DNA of 64,000 nucleotides, taken from an uncultured Paracoccaceae bacterium. GTDB lineage: Bacteria > Pseudomonadota > Alphaproteobacteria > Rhodobacterales > Rhodobacteraceae. The notes beneath the pieces were generated by a model. It had not been told where the DNA came from. It saw only the letters and a program-made list of their open reading frames with translations, and searched no databases. Of this stretch, positions 8,600 to 17,331 are shown piece by piece (within the stretch, counting starts at the first letter, position 1; each line of letters begins with the position of its first letter). The position numbers and the translations under genes are program-made. The stretch lies in contig CAMFGW010000002.1 of assembly GCA_945952025.1 (NCBI GenBank), positions 1 through 64,000 of the forward strand, given 5' to 3'.

Positions 8600-10807
8600 A
8601 TGATCCGCTTGCTTCACCGCTGGCCCGGCCTTCTGGCCATGGTCCTGCTGCTGGCCCTTGCGCTCAGCGGCGCGGCACTGTCGGTCTTTCCGGTGGCCGA
8701 GCGTCTGTCCATGCCCGCGCCGGTCGCGGGCCAGACGGTCGCGGTCCTTGCCGCCCGCGTGGCGGCGAGCCATCCGGGGCTGGAGCAGATCCGCCGCGCG
8801 CCGTCGGGCCAGATCAGCGCCTGGTGGTTTCAGGACGGCAATCCGGGTTCCGCGATCGTCGATCCGATGACGGGCAAGGACCTGGGATCGGCCGATCCGA
8901 ACGGGGTCGAGCGCTGGCTGGTGGAGTTCCACCGTTCGCTCTTTCTTGGGGACGGCGGCCGGATCGCTATGGCGGTGGCTGCGGCGGCGATGCTGGTGCT
9001 GGCGGCGTCGGGCGCCGTGATGGTGGCGCGCCGGATGGGCGGCTGGCGGCGCTGGTTTGCGCGGGCGAAAGGCGCGGGGTCGACCCATGTGGGGCTTGCG
9101 CGCTTGGGGATCGCGGGCCTTGGCTCTTCGGCGCTGACCGCGATCTGGATGACGGGCTCGACCTTCGATCTGTTGCCGGACCAGGCCGTGCCGCCGCCCG
9201 AGGTTCAGGCGAGCGGCGAGACGGGCGCGGCGCTGGCGACCAGCGCGCCCCTCATCGCGACGCCGGTCAGCGCGCTGCGCGATCTGTCCTTCCCGGCGCC
9301 GGATGACCCGACCGATGTCTACAAGCTGACCACCGACATGGGCGTGACGCTGATCGACCAGGGGACCGGCCAGCAGATCGGCTTCAGCGCGGCGTCGGGC
9401 TGGCAGCGGGCCAGCGACCTGATCCTGAGCCTGCACACCGGGCGGGGTGCGGCGGTCGTCGGGCTGGCACTGGGTCTGATGGCGCTGACGGTGCCGGGGC
9501 TGGCGCTGACCGGCACGCTCGTCTGGTGGGGCGGGCGGCGCGGGCGGCCGCGGATCAAGGGCCTGACGCGGGCCGGTCATGCCGAGACGGTCATCCTGGT
9601 CGGGTCCGAAGGCGGCGCGACCTGGGGTTTTGCCGAGACGCTGGCAGAGGCGCTGGTTGCCGCCGGGCAAGGCGTGCATCTGGCCGCGATGGCGGCCTTC
9701 GACCCCTCGCGCTACAGCCATGCCAAACGCCTCCTGATCCTGGCCGCGACCTATGGCGATGGCGAGGCGCCGGCCTCGGCCAAGGGGTTCCTCGACCGGC
9801 TGGCGGCGCTGCCTTCGGGCCCCCACATGCCCCGCGTGCCCGTCGCGGTCCTGGGCTTTGGCGACCGGGCCTTTCCGCACTTTTGCGGCTACGCGGCCGC
9901 GGTGACAGATGGCCTGCGGGCCAAGGACTGGGCCGAACTGCTGGCGCCGGCGACCGTCAACCGCCAGTCGCCGCAGGATTTCGCCCGCTGGGGGCGCGAC
10001 CTTGGTGCGGCGTTGGGCCTGCCGCTGGCGCTGGTCCACCACGCCGCCGCCCCGCGCACCCTGCCGCTGACGCTCCTCTCTCGCCGCGATCATGGGGCAG
10101 AGGTGCAGGCGCCGACCGCGATCCTGCGCTTTCAGCTGCCGCGCCGGACGCTCTGGCAGCGGCTGACGGGGGCCGGGTTCGGGCGGTTCCAGGCCGGCGA
10201 CCTGGTGGGAATCGTCCCCGAGGGCTCGGACCTGCCGCGCTTCTATTCGCTGGCCTCTGGCACGCGCGACGGGTTTCTTGAGATCGTGGTCAGGAAGCAG
10301 GCCGGCGGCCTCGCCTCGGGCCAGCTTCTGGCGCTGGAGCCCGGTGCGACGGTCGCGGCCTTCCTCAGGCACAATCCCGGTTTCCATGCCGGGCGCGGCC
10401 GGGTGCCGCTTCTCCTGATCGGGGCGGGGACCGGGGTCGGGCCGCTGGCCGGCATGGTGCGGTCAAACTCGTGGAAGCGGCCGGTGACGGTCTATTTCGG
10501 GCACCGCCACCGCGACAGCGACTTTCTTTATGCCGAGGACTGGCGGCGCTGGCTTCTTGAGGGGCGGCTCGCGCGGCTGGTCACGACGACCTCGCGCGGG
10601 GCGCGGCCGCATCATGTGCAGGATGCGCTCCGGCGGGATGGCGAGCAGGTGGCGCGCCTCATCCGCAGCGGTGCGCGGGTGATGGTCTGCGGCGGGCGCG
10701 ACATGGCGCAGGGGGTGGCAGAGGTCCTGGGCCAGGTCCTCGCACCCACCGGCCTGACGCTCGCCGCGCTGAGGGCGGAGGGTCGCTATGTCGAAGATTG
10801 CTACTAG
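8600..10807 (+). CDS. PepSY-TM / flavodoxin / FAD-NADPH reductase fusion protein
   Basis: A 735-residue membrane flavoprotein. The N-terminal part (to about residue 325) is a PepSY_TM module with hydrophobic segments near residues 7-30, 118-147 and 283-311. Next comes a flavodoxin domain (about 330-465; ILVGSEGGATWGFAETLAEAL, ILAATYGDGEAP, VLGFGDRAFPHFCGY), then an FNR-type domain: RFYSLASG for FAD, LLLIGAGTGVGPLAGMV and FGHRHRDSDFLY for NADPH, and a terminal aromatic tyrosine. The order resembles cytochrome P450 reductase joined to a membrane anchor. I infer electron flow NADPH to FAD to FMN, then across the membrane to the flavinylated DUF2271 protein. It overlaps apbE by 20 bp. Confidence 0.88.
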   Translation: MIRLLHRWPGLLAMVLLLALALSGAALSVFPVAERLSMPAPVAGQTVAVLAARVAASHPGLEQIRRAPSGQISAWWFQDGNPGSAIVDPMTGKDLGSADPNGVERWLVEFHRSLFLGDGGRIAMAVAAAAMLVLAASGAVMVARRMGGWRRWFARAKGAGSTHVGLARLGIAGLGSSALTAIWMTGSTFDLLPDQAVPPPEVQASGETGAALATSAPLIATPVSALRDLSFPAPDDPTDVYKLTTDMGVTLIDQGTGQQIGFSAASGWQRASDLILSLHTGRGAAVVGLALGLMALTVPGLALTGTLVWWGGRRGRPRIKGLTRAGHAETVILVGSEGGATWGFAETLAEALVAAGQGVHLAAMAAFDPSRYSHAKRLLILAATYGDGEAPASAKGFLDRLAALPSGPHMPRVPVAVLGFGDRAFPHFCGYAAAVTDGLRAKDWAELLAPATVNRQSPQDFARWGRDLGAALGLPLALVHHAAAPRTLPLTLLSRRDHGAEVQAPTAILRFQLPRRTLWQRLTGAGFGRFQAGDLVGIVPEGSDLPRFYSLASGTRDGFLEIVVRKQAGGLASGQLLALEPGATVAAFLRHNPGFHAGRGRVPLLLIGAGTGVGPLAGMVRSNSWKRPVTVYFGHRHRDSDFLYAEDWRRWLLEGRLARLVTTTSRGARPHHVQDALRRDGEQVARLIRSGARVMVCGGRDMAQGVAEVLGQVLAPTGLTLAALRAEGRYVEDCY

Positions 10808-11840
10808 TCCTGCCGATCAGACAATGCGCGGACAGGCGCGCGAGGCGCTGCAGGGACCGGCGCCCGGCCAAGTGCCAGGGCTGGTGCGGGTGGCGCTGAA
10901 CGGTCCGACCATGGGGACGCGCTGGTCGGCCATCGTGGGCCTGCCCGAGGGCACGGACAGCCTGCCCCTTGCCCGCGCGCTTCAGACCGCGGTCGAGGAG
11001 GTGGATGCCCAGATGTCGCTCTGGCGGCCCGAAAGCGCGCTCGTGGCGCTGAACCGGGCGCCGGTCGGGGAATGGCTGACGATACCGGCCCACCTGGCGC
11101 AGGTCCTGATGCTGGGCCTGGCGATCGGCCGGGCGTCGGGTGGGGCGTTCGATGTGGCAATGGGCGATGCGGTTGCGGCCTGGGGCTTCGGACCCGGCGA
11201 GCCCGATCCCGGCGCGATCCGGGCAGCGCGCGCAACCGCGCGCATCCCGGCGTGGGAGGCGGTCGAGCTTCAGGGCTGCCGGGTCCGCAAGCGCGCGCCG
11301 GTGCAGCTGGACCTGAACGGCATTGCCAAGGGCTATGGCGTCGACCGGCTGGCGATCGCCGTCAGGGGGCTGGGCGTCGGCTCGGCCCTTGTCGGCATCG
11401 ACGGGGAGATGCGGGCCCTCGGCGCGCGCCCGGACGGCCAGCCCTGGGCCGTCGCGATCGAAGCGCCGGAACCAGAGCGGCGCGCGGTGCGGTCGGTCCT
11501 GACGCTTGAGGACCGGGCGGTCGCGACCTCGGGCGATTACCGGCATTTCGTCACCGAAGGCGGGCGGCGGCTCTCGCATACGATGGACCCGGCGAAGGGT
11601 GCGCCGGTCGAGGATGCGCCCGCCTCGGTCACGGTTCTTGCGGCCAGTTGTGCCGTGGCCGATGCCTGGGCGACGGCGCTTCTGGTCTGCGGGTGGCAGA
11701 AGGGCGCGGCACTCGCCGCGCGGCACGGACTCGACGCGCTCTGGCTCTCGGCAGACGCGGGCGAGGCGCCGGTGCGCGTCGGGCCAAGCTTTGCCGCCGG
11801 GGACCGGAGGCCGCAGGGACAGGCCGCGCGGGCTGACTGA
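10788..11840 (+). CDS. apbE: FAD:protein FMN transferase ApbE
   Basis: A 350-residue flavinyltransferase that moves FMN from FAD to Ser/Thr in target proteins. Family motifs are clear: LNGPTMGTRWSA, MSLWRPESALVALNR, ASGGAFDVAMGDAVAAWGFG, LDLNGIAKGYGVDRLA, LVGIDGEMRALGARPDGQPWAVAIEAPE, GDYRHF and LSHTMDPAKGAPV with the Mg-binding region, and SCAVADAWATALLV. Most family members carry a signal peptide or lipobox; here residues 1-35 (MSKIATSPADQTMRGQAREA...) are polar, so export is not obvious. The first ATG lies inside the reductase gene, indicating coupling. The likely substrate is the DUF2271 protein two genes upstream. Confidence 0.93.
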   Translation: MSKIATSPADQTMRGQAREALQGPAPGQVPGLVRVALNGPTMGTRWSAIVGLPEGTDSLPLARALQTAVEEVDAQMSLWRPESALVALNRAPVGEWLTIPAHLAQVLMLGLAIGRASGGAFDVAMGDAVAAWGFGPGEPDPGAIRAARATARIPAWEAVELQGCRVRKRAPVQLDLNGIAKGYGVDRLAIAVRGLGVGSALVGIDGEMRALGARPDGQPWAVAIEAPEPERRAVRSVLTLEDRAVATSGDYRHFVTEGGRRLSHTMDPAKGAPVEDAPASVTVLAASCAVADAWATALLVCGWQKGAALAARHGLDALWLSADAGEAPVRVGPSFAAGDRRPQGQAARAD

Positions 11841-11902
11841 GTTTGGCCCGGATACGTGTCTATCCCGCCTGAAAAGGGTCTTTCCCTGCCCTCAGGCTGC
11901 CC

Positions 11903-12376
11903 TCAGGGCGCCTTCAGGGGCCGCCCCTCGAACACGCTTTCCATGGAGAAGATGCCGGTCACCGATTCAAATCCCAGATCGGCGACTAGTGCGCGATAGA
12001 CACGGTCGTAGCCCGCCATGCCGGTCGTGACGACCTTGAGAATGTAGTCCCAGTCGCCGCCCACGCGGTGAATCTCGACGATGTCGGGGATGCTTTCGAC
12101 GCGCTGGGTCAGCCGCTTCATCCAGGCCGCGTCATGGTGGCGGGTACGGATCATCACGAAAACCGTCAGGTCGAGCCCGAGCGCCGCCGCGCCGATCCGT
12201 ACCGTGACGCACTTCAGGACGCCCGCTTCGGTCAGCCGTTGCAGGCGGCGGTGGCAGGCGTTCTGCGACAGGCCCACACGTTCGGCAAGCGCGCGCTGCG
12301 ACAGCGAGCCGTTGGCCTGCAGCGCCTGCAGGATCGCAGCGTCAATTGCGTCTATTTTTGCCGGATTTTGGGTCAT
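11903..12376 (-). CDS. Lrp/AsnC-family transcriptional regulator
   Basis: A 157-residue regulator with an N-terminal winged HTH (IDAIDAAILQALQANGSLSQRALAERVGLSQNACHRRLQRL) and a C-terminal RAM domain (IVEIHRVGGDWDYILKVVTTGMAGYDRVY) that binds amino acids. An in-frame TTG exists at 12385 but ATG 12376 gives the common 'MTxNxxKIDxID' start. A 24-bp palindrome covers the start codon, suggesting autoregulation. The divergent gene, which would be its natural target, is broken. Confidence 0.9.
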   Translation of the reverse strand: MTQNPAKIDAIDAAILQALQANGSLSQRALAERVGLSQNACHRRLQRLTEAGVLKCVTVRIGAAALGLDLTVFVMIRTRHHDAAWMKRLTQRVESIPDIVEIHRVGGDWDYILKVVTTGMAGYDRVYRALVADLGFESVTGIFSMESVFEGRPLKAP

Positions 12377-12388
12377 TTGACCCAAAAT
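12365..12388. promoter_or_regulatory. 24-bp palindrome at the Lrp start / divergent promoter region
   Basis: ATTTTGGGTCA, a TT spacer and TGACCCAAAAT form a perfect 11-2-11 inverted repeat. It overlaps the start codon of the Lrp gene and lies 46 bp before the probable GTG start of the divergent class V gene. A binding site for the adjacent Lrp-type regulator is the natural reading. Confidence 0.6.
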
Positions 12389-12433
12389 TGCCCTATCAAT
12401 CCGATCTCTTCAAGGCATTTGCCGCGTCTGAAC

Positions 12434-13826
12434 GTGGCAAACTCATACCTATCGCCCCCAGAACGCCCAGAAGGTTCGCCATACCGCTTCCCGACGCCCG
12501 CCCGCTTCTTCACCAACTTCCGCGCGAGCCTGGCGGGGGGCGACACGCTGGACCGGCTGCGCGAGGGGCTGATCGGCAAGGACGCGCTGGTCTACGGCCC
12601 CTTCGACCCCCAGCCGATGCTTTACGTCGACTATGTCGCGTCGGGCCGCGCGCTTCGGCAGGTCGAGATGGCGGTGATGGACGGGATCCTGCCCTATTGC
12701 GCCAACAGCCACACCGAAGCCTCCTACTGCGGGGCCCATGTGACGGCGCTCAGGCGTGCGGCGCGGGCCGAAGTGGCGCGGATCTGCGGCGCGGCCGAGG
12801 CGGGGGCGGTGATCTACGGCGGCTCGGGCGCGACAGCGGGGCTGAACCGGCTGGTTCACCTGTTCGGCCTGCGCGAGGCGGTGGCAGAGGGGCGCGGTGC
12901 TACGGTGCTGCATGGGCCATACGAGCATCATTCCAACATCCTGCCCTGGCGCGAATCCGGGGCCGAGGTGATCGAGATCCCGGAAGCCGCCGAGGGTGGT
13001 CCCGATCTGGCGGCGCTGGATGCCGCACTTGCGCGGGCGCGGCGCGTCCATCCCGACGGGTTGATCGTCGGCACCTTCTCGGCCGCGTCGAACGTGACCG
13101 GCATCCTGACCGTCGTGGCCGAGGTCACGCGGCGGCTGAAGGCGGCGGGCGCGTTGTCGGTCTGGGACTATGCCTGCGGCGGGCCCTACCTGCCGATGAC
13201 GCTCGACCCCGCGTCGGACGCGCCGGCCGGTGCGCTATGTGTCGGACCGGTGGCACGACTACCTGGAAAACGTCTCGGACCGGGAAGAGGCGGGTACGCC
13301 GAACGTCATCGGCGACATCGGCGCCGCGCTGGCGCTGATCGTGAAAGAGGTGGCGGGCCAGGCCCGGATCGAAGAGATCGACCGCACGCTCGCCGCCCGG
13401 ATGATCGCGCATCTGGCGGGGGTCCCGCGCCTGAGGCTGCTTGGCAAGCAGAGCTGCCACCGTCTGCCGATCTTTTCGCTGGTGATCGAGCCGGGGTCCG
13501 ACGGCGCCGTCCACCCCCAGTTTGCCACCCGCCTGATGAGTGACCTTCACGGCATCCAGGTGCGCGGCGGCTGTGCCTGCGCGGGGCCTTACGGCCATGC
13601 GCTTCTGGGCATCGACACCGCCCAGTCCGAGGCGCTGCGCGACCGGATCATGGCTGGCGATGTGGTGGACAAGCCGGGCTTCCTGCGCTTCAACCTGAGC
13701 TACCTGACGACCGAGGCCGAGTTCCGGCGCATCGCCGACGCGCTGAGCGCGCTGCCGGAAGCCGCGGACCGGCATCGGGGGCGCTATTGCTACGAGGCCA
13801 ATAGCGGGACGTTCCGGGCGGCCTGA
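12434..13826 (+). pseudogene. Class V PLP-dependent aminotransferase/cysteine-desulfurase-like, internally deleted
   Basis: The N-terminal part (frame of 12434-13226) reads as a fold-type I class V enzyme: VDYVASGRALRQVE, ANSHTEASYCG, YGGSGATAGLNRLVHLFG, GPYEHHSNILPWRESGAEV, GTFSAASNVTGI and SVWDYACGGPYLPM. The C-terminal part continues in another frame from about 13227 (VRYVSDRWHDYLENVSDREEAGTPNVIGDI ... RGGCACAGPYGHALLGID) to the stop at 13826. The joint at 13226 removes the expected segment with the PLP lysine (usually S-x-HKFPGGPG) and shifts frame, so a functional enzyme is not possible. The N-terminal start is taken as GTG 12434. The Lrp regulator upstream is divergent. Confidence 0.85.
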
Positions 13827-13832
13827 GGGGAG

Positions 13833-14279
13833 TTAGGCAAGCGCGCCTGCGGCGTCGTCCTTCCGTCTTCCGGCCCCCTTTTCGGCAGCCGGCTCGCTCA
13901 GAGCCTCGATCACCCGGCAGTCGGCGATCCGGCCGCCGGCGCATTGGACGACCATCCGCTCAAGCTCTGCCTTCAGCGCGGTCAGGCGTTCCAGCCGGCT
14001 TTCGACCTCGGCCAATTGGGCCTTGGCGATGGCGTCGGCGGCGGCGCAGGGCTGGTCGGGGTGGTCCGAGAGGCTCAGCAGGTCGCGGATCGCCTCGAGC
14101 GTGAAGCCCAGGTCGCGGGCGTGGCGGACGAAGCACAGCCGGTCGAGCGTGGCGCGGGAGTAGAGCCGCTGGTTTCCGGCGCTGCGTTCCGGTTCGGTCA
14201 AGAGGCCGATCTGTTCGTAATAGCGGATCGTCGGCACCTTCACGCCCGCCGCCTGCCCGAGTTTTCCGATGGTCAGCAT
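13833..14279 (-). CDS. MerR-family metal-responsive regulator (ZntR/CadR/PbrR type)
   Basis: A 148-residue MerR regulator: HTH MLTIGKLGQAAGVKVPTIRYYEQIGLL, dimerisation helix (ESRLERLTALKAELERMVVQC), and cysteines in QPCAAADA and QCAGGRIADC in positions that ligand metal in ZntR/CadR relatives. The frame is open 60 bp further upstream to 14339, but that extension runs through the operator at 14290-14320; ATG 14279 gives the canonical start. It is divergent from the P-type ATPase gene, whose promoter carries the matching distorted spacer. Zn(II), Cd(II) or Pb(II) is the expected inducer. Confidence 0.92.
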   Translation of the reverse strand: MLTIGKLGQAAGVKVPTIRYYEQIGLLTEPERSAGNQRLYSRATLDRLCFVRHARDLGFTLEAIRDLLSLSDHPDQPCAAADAIAKAQLAEVESRLERLTALKAELERMVVQCAGGRIADCRVIEALSEPAAEKGAGRRKDDAAGALA

Positions 14280-14289
14280 CCGGACCTCC

Positions 14290-14320
14290 CTGAACCTATA
14301 GTCGCTATAGAAGTTAGGGG
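14290..14320 (+). promoter_or_regulatory. MerR-type operator dyad near the regulator start
   Basis: CTATAGTCGCTATAG (14296-14310) is a 7-1-7 dyad closely similar to the one in the ATPase promoter at 14384-14398. Read rightward, CTGAAC and a TAGGGG block flank a 19-bp spacer, but the gene it serves runs leftward. Binding here would cover the regulator's own promoter region and allow autorepression. Confidence 0.6.
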
Positions 14321-14377
14321 CGCGCGTGGCCCGGCTCAAGAGGTCCCTATCCGGGTGCGATCCGGGTCAATCGCCTC

Positions 14378-14408
14378 TTGAACCTCTAGTTGCTAGAGCC
14401 ATTAGGTT
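14378..14408 (+). promoter_or_regulatory. MerR-activated promoter of the metal P-type ATPase
   Basis: TTGAAC at 14378-14383 and TAGGTT at 14403-14408 are separated by 19 bp, the over-long spacer diagnostic of MerR-activated promoters. The spacer is filled by the dyad CTCTAGTTGCTAGAG (14384-14398). The predicted RNA start, near 14415, is about 35 bp before the ATPase start. Confidence 0.85.
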
Positions 14409-14448
14409 CTGATTCGATCCGGTGCTTTGCCGGGATTGCGGGGTCGAG

Positions 14449-16710
14449 ATGAACAAGATGAGTGAGGCTGGTGAGCGCTGCGAATGGACGGTGACGGGCA
14501 TGGACTGCGCGTCCTGCGCCGCCAAGATCCGCGATGCGGTCGGCAAGCTGCCGGGCGTGAGCGACGTGAGCGTCACGGTCATGAGCGAGAAGCTGAAGCT
14601 GACGCGCGCGCCGGACGGGGCGGGGCGAGAGAGGATCGAGGCGGTGGTGAAGTCGCTTGGCTACGGGCTGGCGACTGGCGCGGCGGCGCGGCCCAAGGCC
14701 TTCGTGATGCCGGGCGCGGACGGGCATGACAATCACGACCACGATCATGATCACGACCATGACCATGGGCCGAAGGCGGCCGCCGATCCGGGTCATGGCA
14801 GCTCCGGCCATGTCCATGACGACCCGGCCGATCGCGGGAAAAGCTGGTATCAGACCGGCAAGGGCAGGCTCGTGATCTTTACCGCGCTTCTGCTGGCGGC
14901 GGCCTGGGTCGTGAAGTTTTTCGTGCCGCAAGCCGGAAACTGGGCCTTTGTCGCGGCCTGCCTGATCGGCGTGGCCCCGGTGGCGCGGCGGGCCTTTGCC
15001 GCGCTGCGCATGGGCCAGCCCTTCACCATCGAAAGCCTGATGACCGTCGCAGCGGTCGGCGCGCTTTTCATCGGCGCGGCAGAAGAGGCGGCCCTGGTTG
15101 TTTTCCTGTTCGCGGTGGGCGAGGTGCTGGAAGGCGTCGCGGCCGGCAAGGCGCGGGACGGTATCCGGGCGCTCGCCAACCTGGTGCCCAAGACCGCGCT
15201 AGTTGAAATCGACGGGGTGGCGCGCGAGGTGCCCGCCGCGAGCCTGACACTTGGCCAGGTCGCGCTGGTGCGCCCCGGCGACCGCATTCCGGCGGACGGC
15301 GAGGTGGTCGAGGGCACGTCGGGCGTCGACGAAAGCCCGGTGACGGGCGAGAGCGTGCCCCGGACGCGCGGCCCCGGTGATGCGGTCTTTGCGGGTTCGA
15401 TCAATACAGAGGCCGCGTTGCGGGTGAGGGTGACGAAGGCGGCCGAGGACAACACCATCGCCCGCATCATCCGGCTGGTCGAAGAGGCCGAAGAGTCGCG
15501 CGCGCCGACCGAGCGCTTCATCGACCGCTTCAGCCGCTGGTACATGCCGGCCATCGTCGCCGTTGCCCTCTTGGTGATCCTGGTGCCGCCGCTGGCCTAC
15601 GGCCAGCCCTGGGACACCTGGGTCTATCGCGGGCTGGCGCTTCTGCTGATCGGCTGCCCTTGCGCGCTGGTGATCTCGGTCCCGGCATCGGTCGCGTCGG
15701 CCCTGTCGACGGGGGCGCGGCGCGGGCTCTTGATGAAGGGCGGCGCGGTCCTCGAGGCGACCTCGCAGGTCCGCCGCATCGCCTTCGACAAGACCGGCAC
15801 GCTGACCCATGGCCGGCCGGTGGTGACGGACCTCGTGCCCTTCGGGCAGACGACCGAGGCCGAGCTTCTGGCGGTGGCGGCGGGGGTCGAGACGGGGTCG
15901 AGCCACCCCCTGGCTACCGCGATCCTGAAGCGGGCCGCCGACGCGGGCGTCGCGCCCCTGCCGTCGCGGGATGCCAAGGCGCTGATGGGCAAGGGGGTGG
16001 TCGCCACGGTCGGCGATGCGCCGGCCTGGGTCGCCTCGCCCCGCCTTGCGGCCGAGACGGGCGGCCTGGACGAGCCGGGCGTGCGCCGGGCCACGGGCTT
16101 CGAGGAGGATGGCAAGACCGCCGTTGCCGTCTACCGCGAGGGGACGCCCCTTGGCCTGATCGCCATGCGGGACGAGCCGCGCGTGGACGCGGCCGAGGCG
16201 GTCCGGCAGTTGAAGGCGCTGGGCGTCGGCGCGGTCATCCTGACCGGCGACAATCCCCGCACCGCGGCCGCCATCGCCGGGCAGCTTGGCATGGAGTTCA
16301 GGGCCGACATGATGCCCGAGGACAAGCTGGGCGCGATCAGGGAGATGAGCGGTCAGGGCGGCGTGATGATGATCGGCGACGGCATCAACGACGCGCCGGC
16401 CCTGAAGCAGGCCAGCGTAGGGGTGGCGATGGGGTCGGGCACCGACGTGGCGCTTGAAACCGCCGATGCCGCCATCCTGCGCGACCGGGTGACGGACATT
16501 CCCGCGATAATCCGCCTGTCGCGCCAGGCCATGGCCAACATCCGCCAGAACGTCACCCTGGCGCTGTGCCTGAAGGGGGTCTTCCTGGTCACGTCGGTTC
16601 TTGGCCTCACCGGGCTCTGGATCGCCATCATGGCCGATACCGGGGCGACGGTCCTCGTGACGCTGAATGCGCTGAGGCTTCTGGGCTATGATCCGGATCG
16701 GGAAGGGTAG
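14449..16710 (+). CDS. zntA: Zn/Cd/Pb-translocating P1B-type ATPase (ZntA/CadA)
   Basis: A 753-residue metal exporter. The N terminus has an HMA domain with GMDCASCAAKIRDAV, then a His/Asp-rich linker (about residues 98-125, alternating HD pairs). The transport site is CPC in IGCPCALVIS near residue 403, the phosphorylation Asp is in AFDKTGTLTHG near residue 447, and GDGINDAPALK follows. The last membrane region with LKGVFLVTSVLG and DTGATVLVTLNALRLLG is the Zn/Cd/Pb (P1B-2) signature rather than copper. The frame is open from 14422; ATG 14449 or 14458 are both plausible. Expression is expected to follow the MerR promoter. Confidence 0.93.
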   Translation: MNKMSEAGERCEWTVTGMDCASCAAKIRDAVGKLPGVSDVSVTVMSEKLKLTRAPDGAGRERIEAVVKSLGYGLATGAAARPKAFVMPGADGHDNHDHDHDHDHDHGPKAAADPGHGSSGHVHDDPADRGKSWYQTGKGRLVIFTALLLAAAWVVKFFVPQAGNWAFVAACLIGVAPVARRAFAALRMGQPFTIESLMTVAAVGALFIGAAEEAALVVFLFAVGEVLEGVAAGKARDGIRALANLVPKTALVEIDGVAREVPAASLTLGQVALVRPGDRIPADGEVVEGTSGVDESPVTGESVPRTRGPGDAVFAGSINTEAALRVRVTKAAEDNTIARIIRLVEEAEESRAPTERFIDRFSRWYMPAIVAVALLVILVPPLAYGQPWDTWVYRGLALLLIGCPCALVISVPASVASALSTGARRGLLMKGGAVLEATSQVRRIAFDKTGTLTHGRPVVTDLVPFGQTTEAELLAVAAGVETGSSHPLATAILKRAADAGVAPLPSRDAKALMGKGVVATVGDAPAWVASPRLAAETGGLDEPGVRRATGFEEDGKTAVAVYREGTPLGLIAMRDEPRVDAAEAVRQLKALGVGAVILTGDNPRTAAAIAGQLGMEFRADMMPEDKLGAIREMSGQGGVMMIGDGINDAPALKQASVGVAMGSGTDVALETADAAILRDRVTDIPAIIRLSRQAMANIRQNVTLALCLKGVFLVTSVLGLTGLWIAIMADTGATVLVTLNALRLLGYDPDREG

Positions 16711-16760
16711 GGGGCAAAAGCGCAAGGCGGGGGCGGGGGTGCCCCGGGGCGTCGGGTGCA

Positions 16761-16909
16761 AGGCTGTATCGAAGGGGTTTGATTTCACCAATGGCAAGAC
16801 ACTGAGGGACTGGTTGAGCGATAAAACCTTCAAAGAGCAATACGAATATGGTAAAAAACTCCTCGATCGTGAGATGAAACAGTATGAAAAAGACCCCAAA
16901 AAATACTGA
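16761..16909 (+). pseudogene. AT-rich C-terminal fragment, possible toxin tail
   Basis: From about 16761 the sequence becomes AT-richer and encodes a Lys/Tyr-rich tail (SKGFDFTNGKTLRDWLSDK ... DREMKQYEKDPKKY) ending at 16909. In-frame codons run back to 16688 inside the ATPase gene, but that part looks like unrelated GC-rich DNA. The tail overlaps the DUF2019 immunity-like gene by 26 bp, the arrangement expected of a polymorphic toxin C terminus with its immunity gene. No nuclease or other motif is recognisable; toxin identity is an inference from context. Confidence 0.4.
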
Positions 16910-17258
16910 TGAAGAGGACTATCTCGCAGCCGCCGTTGCATTCCACAAGGCAAGAGAAGAGTACGGTCACAAGAGATCGAACAAGCTTTATGATAAACTG
17001 TATCTTGCGGCTCGGAAGATCAGACTTCATAGCACTGACGGTGGAGCGGCGTTCTTTGAGTCCCTTCTAGACCACCCTATGTCGTACGTCGCAAGCGCTG
17101 CAGCATTCAACCTGATCCCCTTCAACCCGAAGCTCGCCCGCGCGACCTACGAGCGCTTGGCGAAAGTTGAGGATAGTGAGGCCGGCGTCTTTGCGGAAAC
17201 AACCCTGAAAGAGTGGAAGGCCGGCCGGCTCGACCCAGACTGGTTCATGAAAGAGTGA
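16884..17258 (+). CDS. DUF2019-type protein, probable immunity protein
   Basis: A 124-residue all-helical protein. Its pattern (DYLAAAVAFHKAREEYGHKRSNKLYDKLYLAARKIR, LLDHPMSYVASAAAFNL, AGVFAETTLKEWKAGRL) matches the DUF2019 group of short HEAT-like proteins often found as immunity genes beside polymorphic toxins. The base composition is much lower in GC than the flanking core genes, a sign of transfer. The start ATG 16884 lies inside the preceding fragment. It is complete, unlike its neighbours, and may persist as an orphan immunity gene. Confidence 0.7.
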   Translation: MKKTPKNTDEEDYLAAAVAFHKAREEYGHKRSNKLYDKLYLAARKIRLHSTDGGAAFFESLLDHPMSYVASAAAFNLIPFNPKLARATYERLAKVEDSEAGVFAETTLKEWKAGRLDPDWFMKE

Positions 17259-17331
17259 CCTCTGCCGGTTGGCTTGCCTGGCCGGTCGACGTTCCATAAA
17301 ACAGAAATGGCTCTCGCGCAAAGTGGGCTAA

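Noticed and set aside
14720..14830. Possible short tandem repeat array (His/Asp codons)
   Set aside because: It is the coding sequence of the histidine-rich linker of the P-type ATPase, not an independent repeat.
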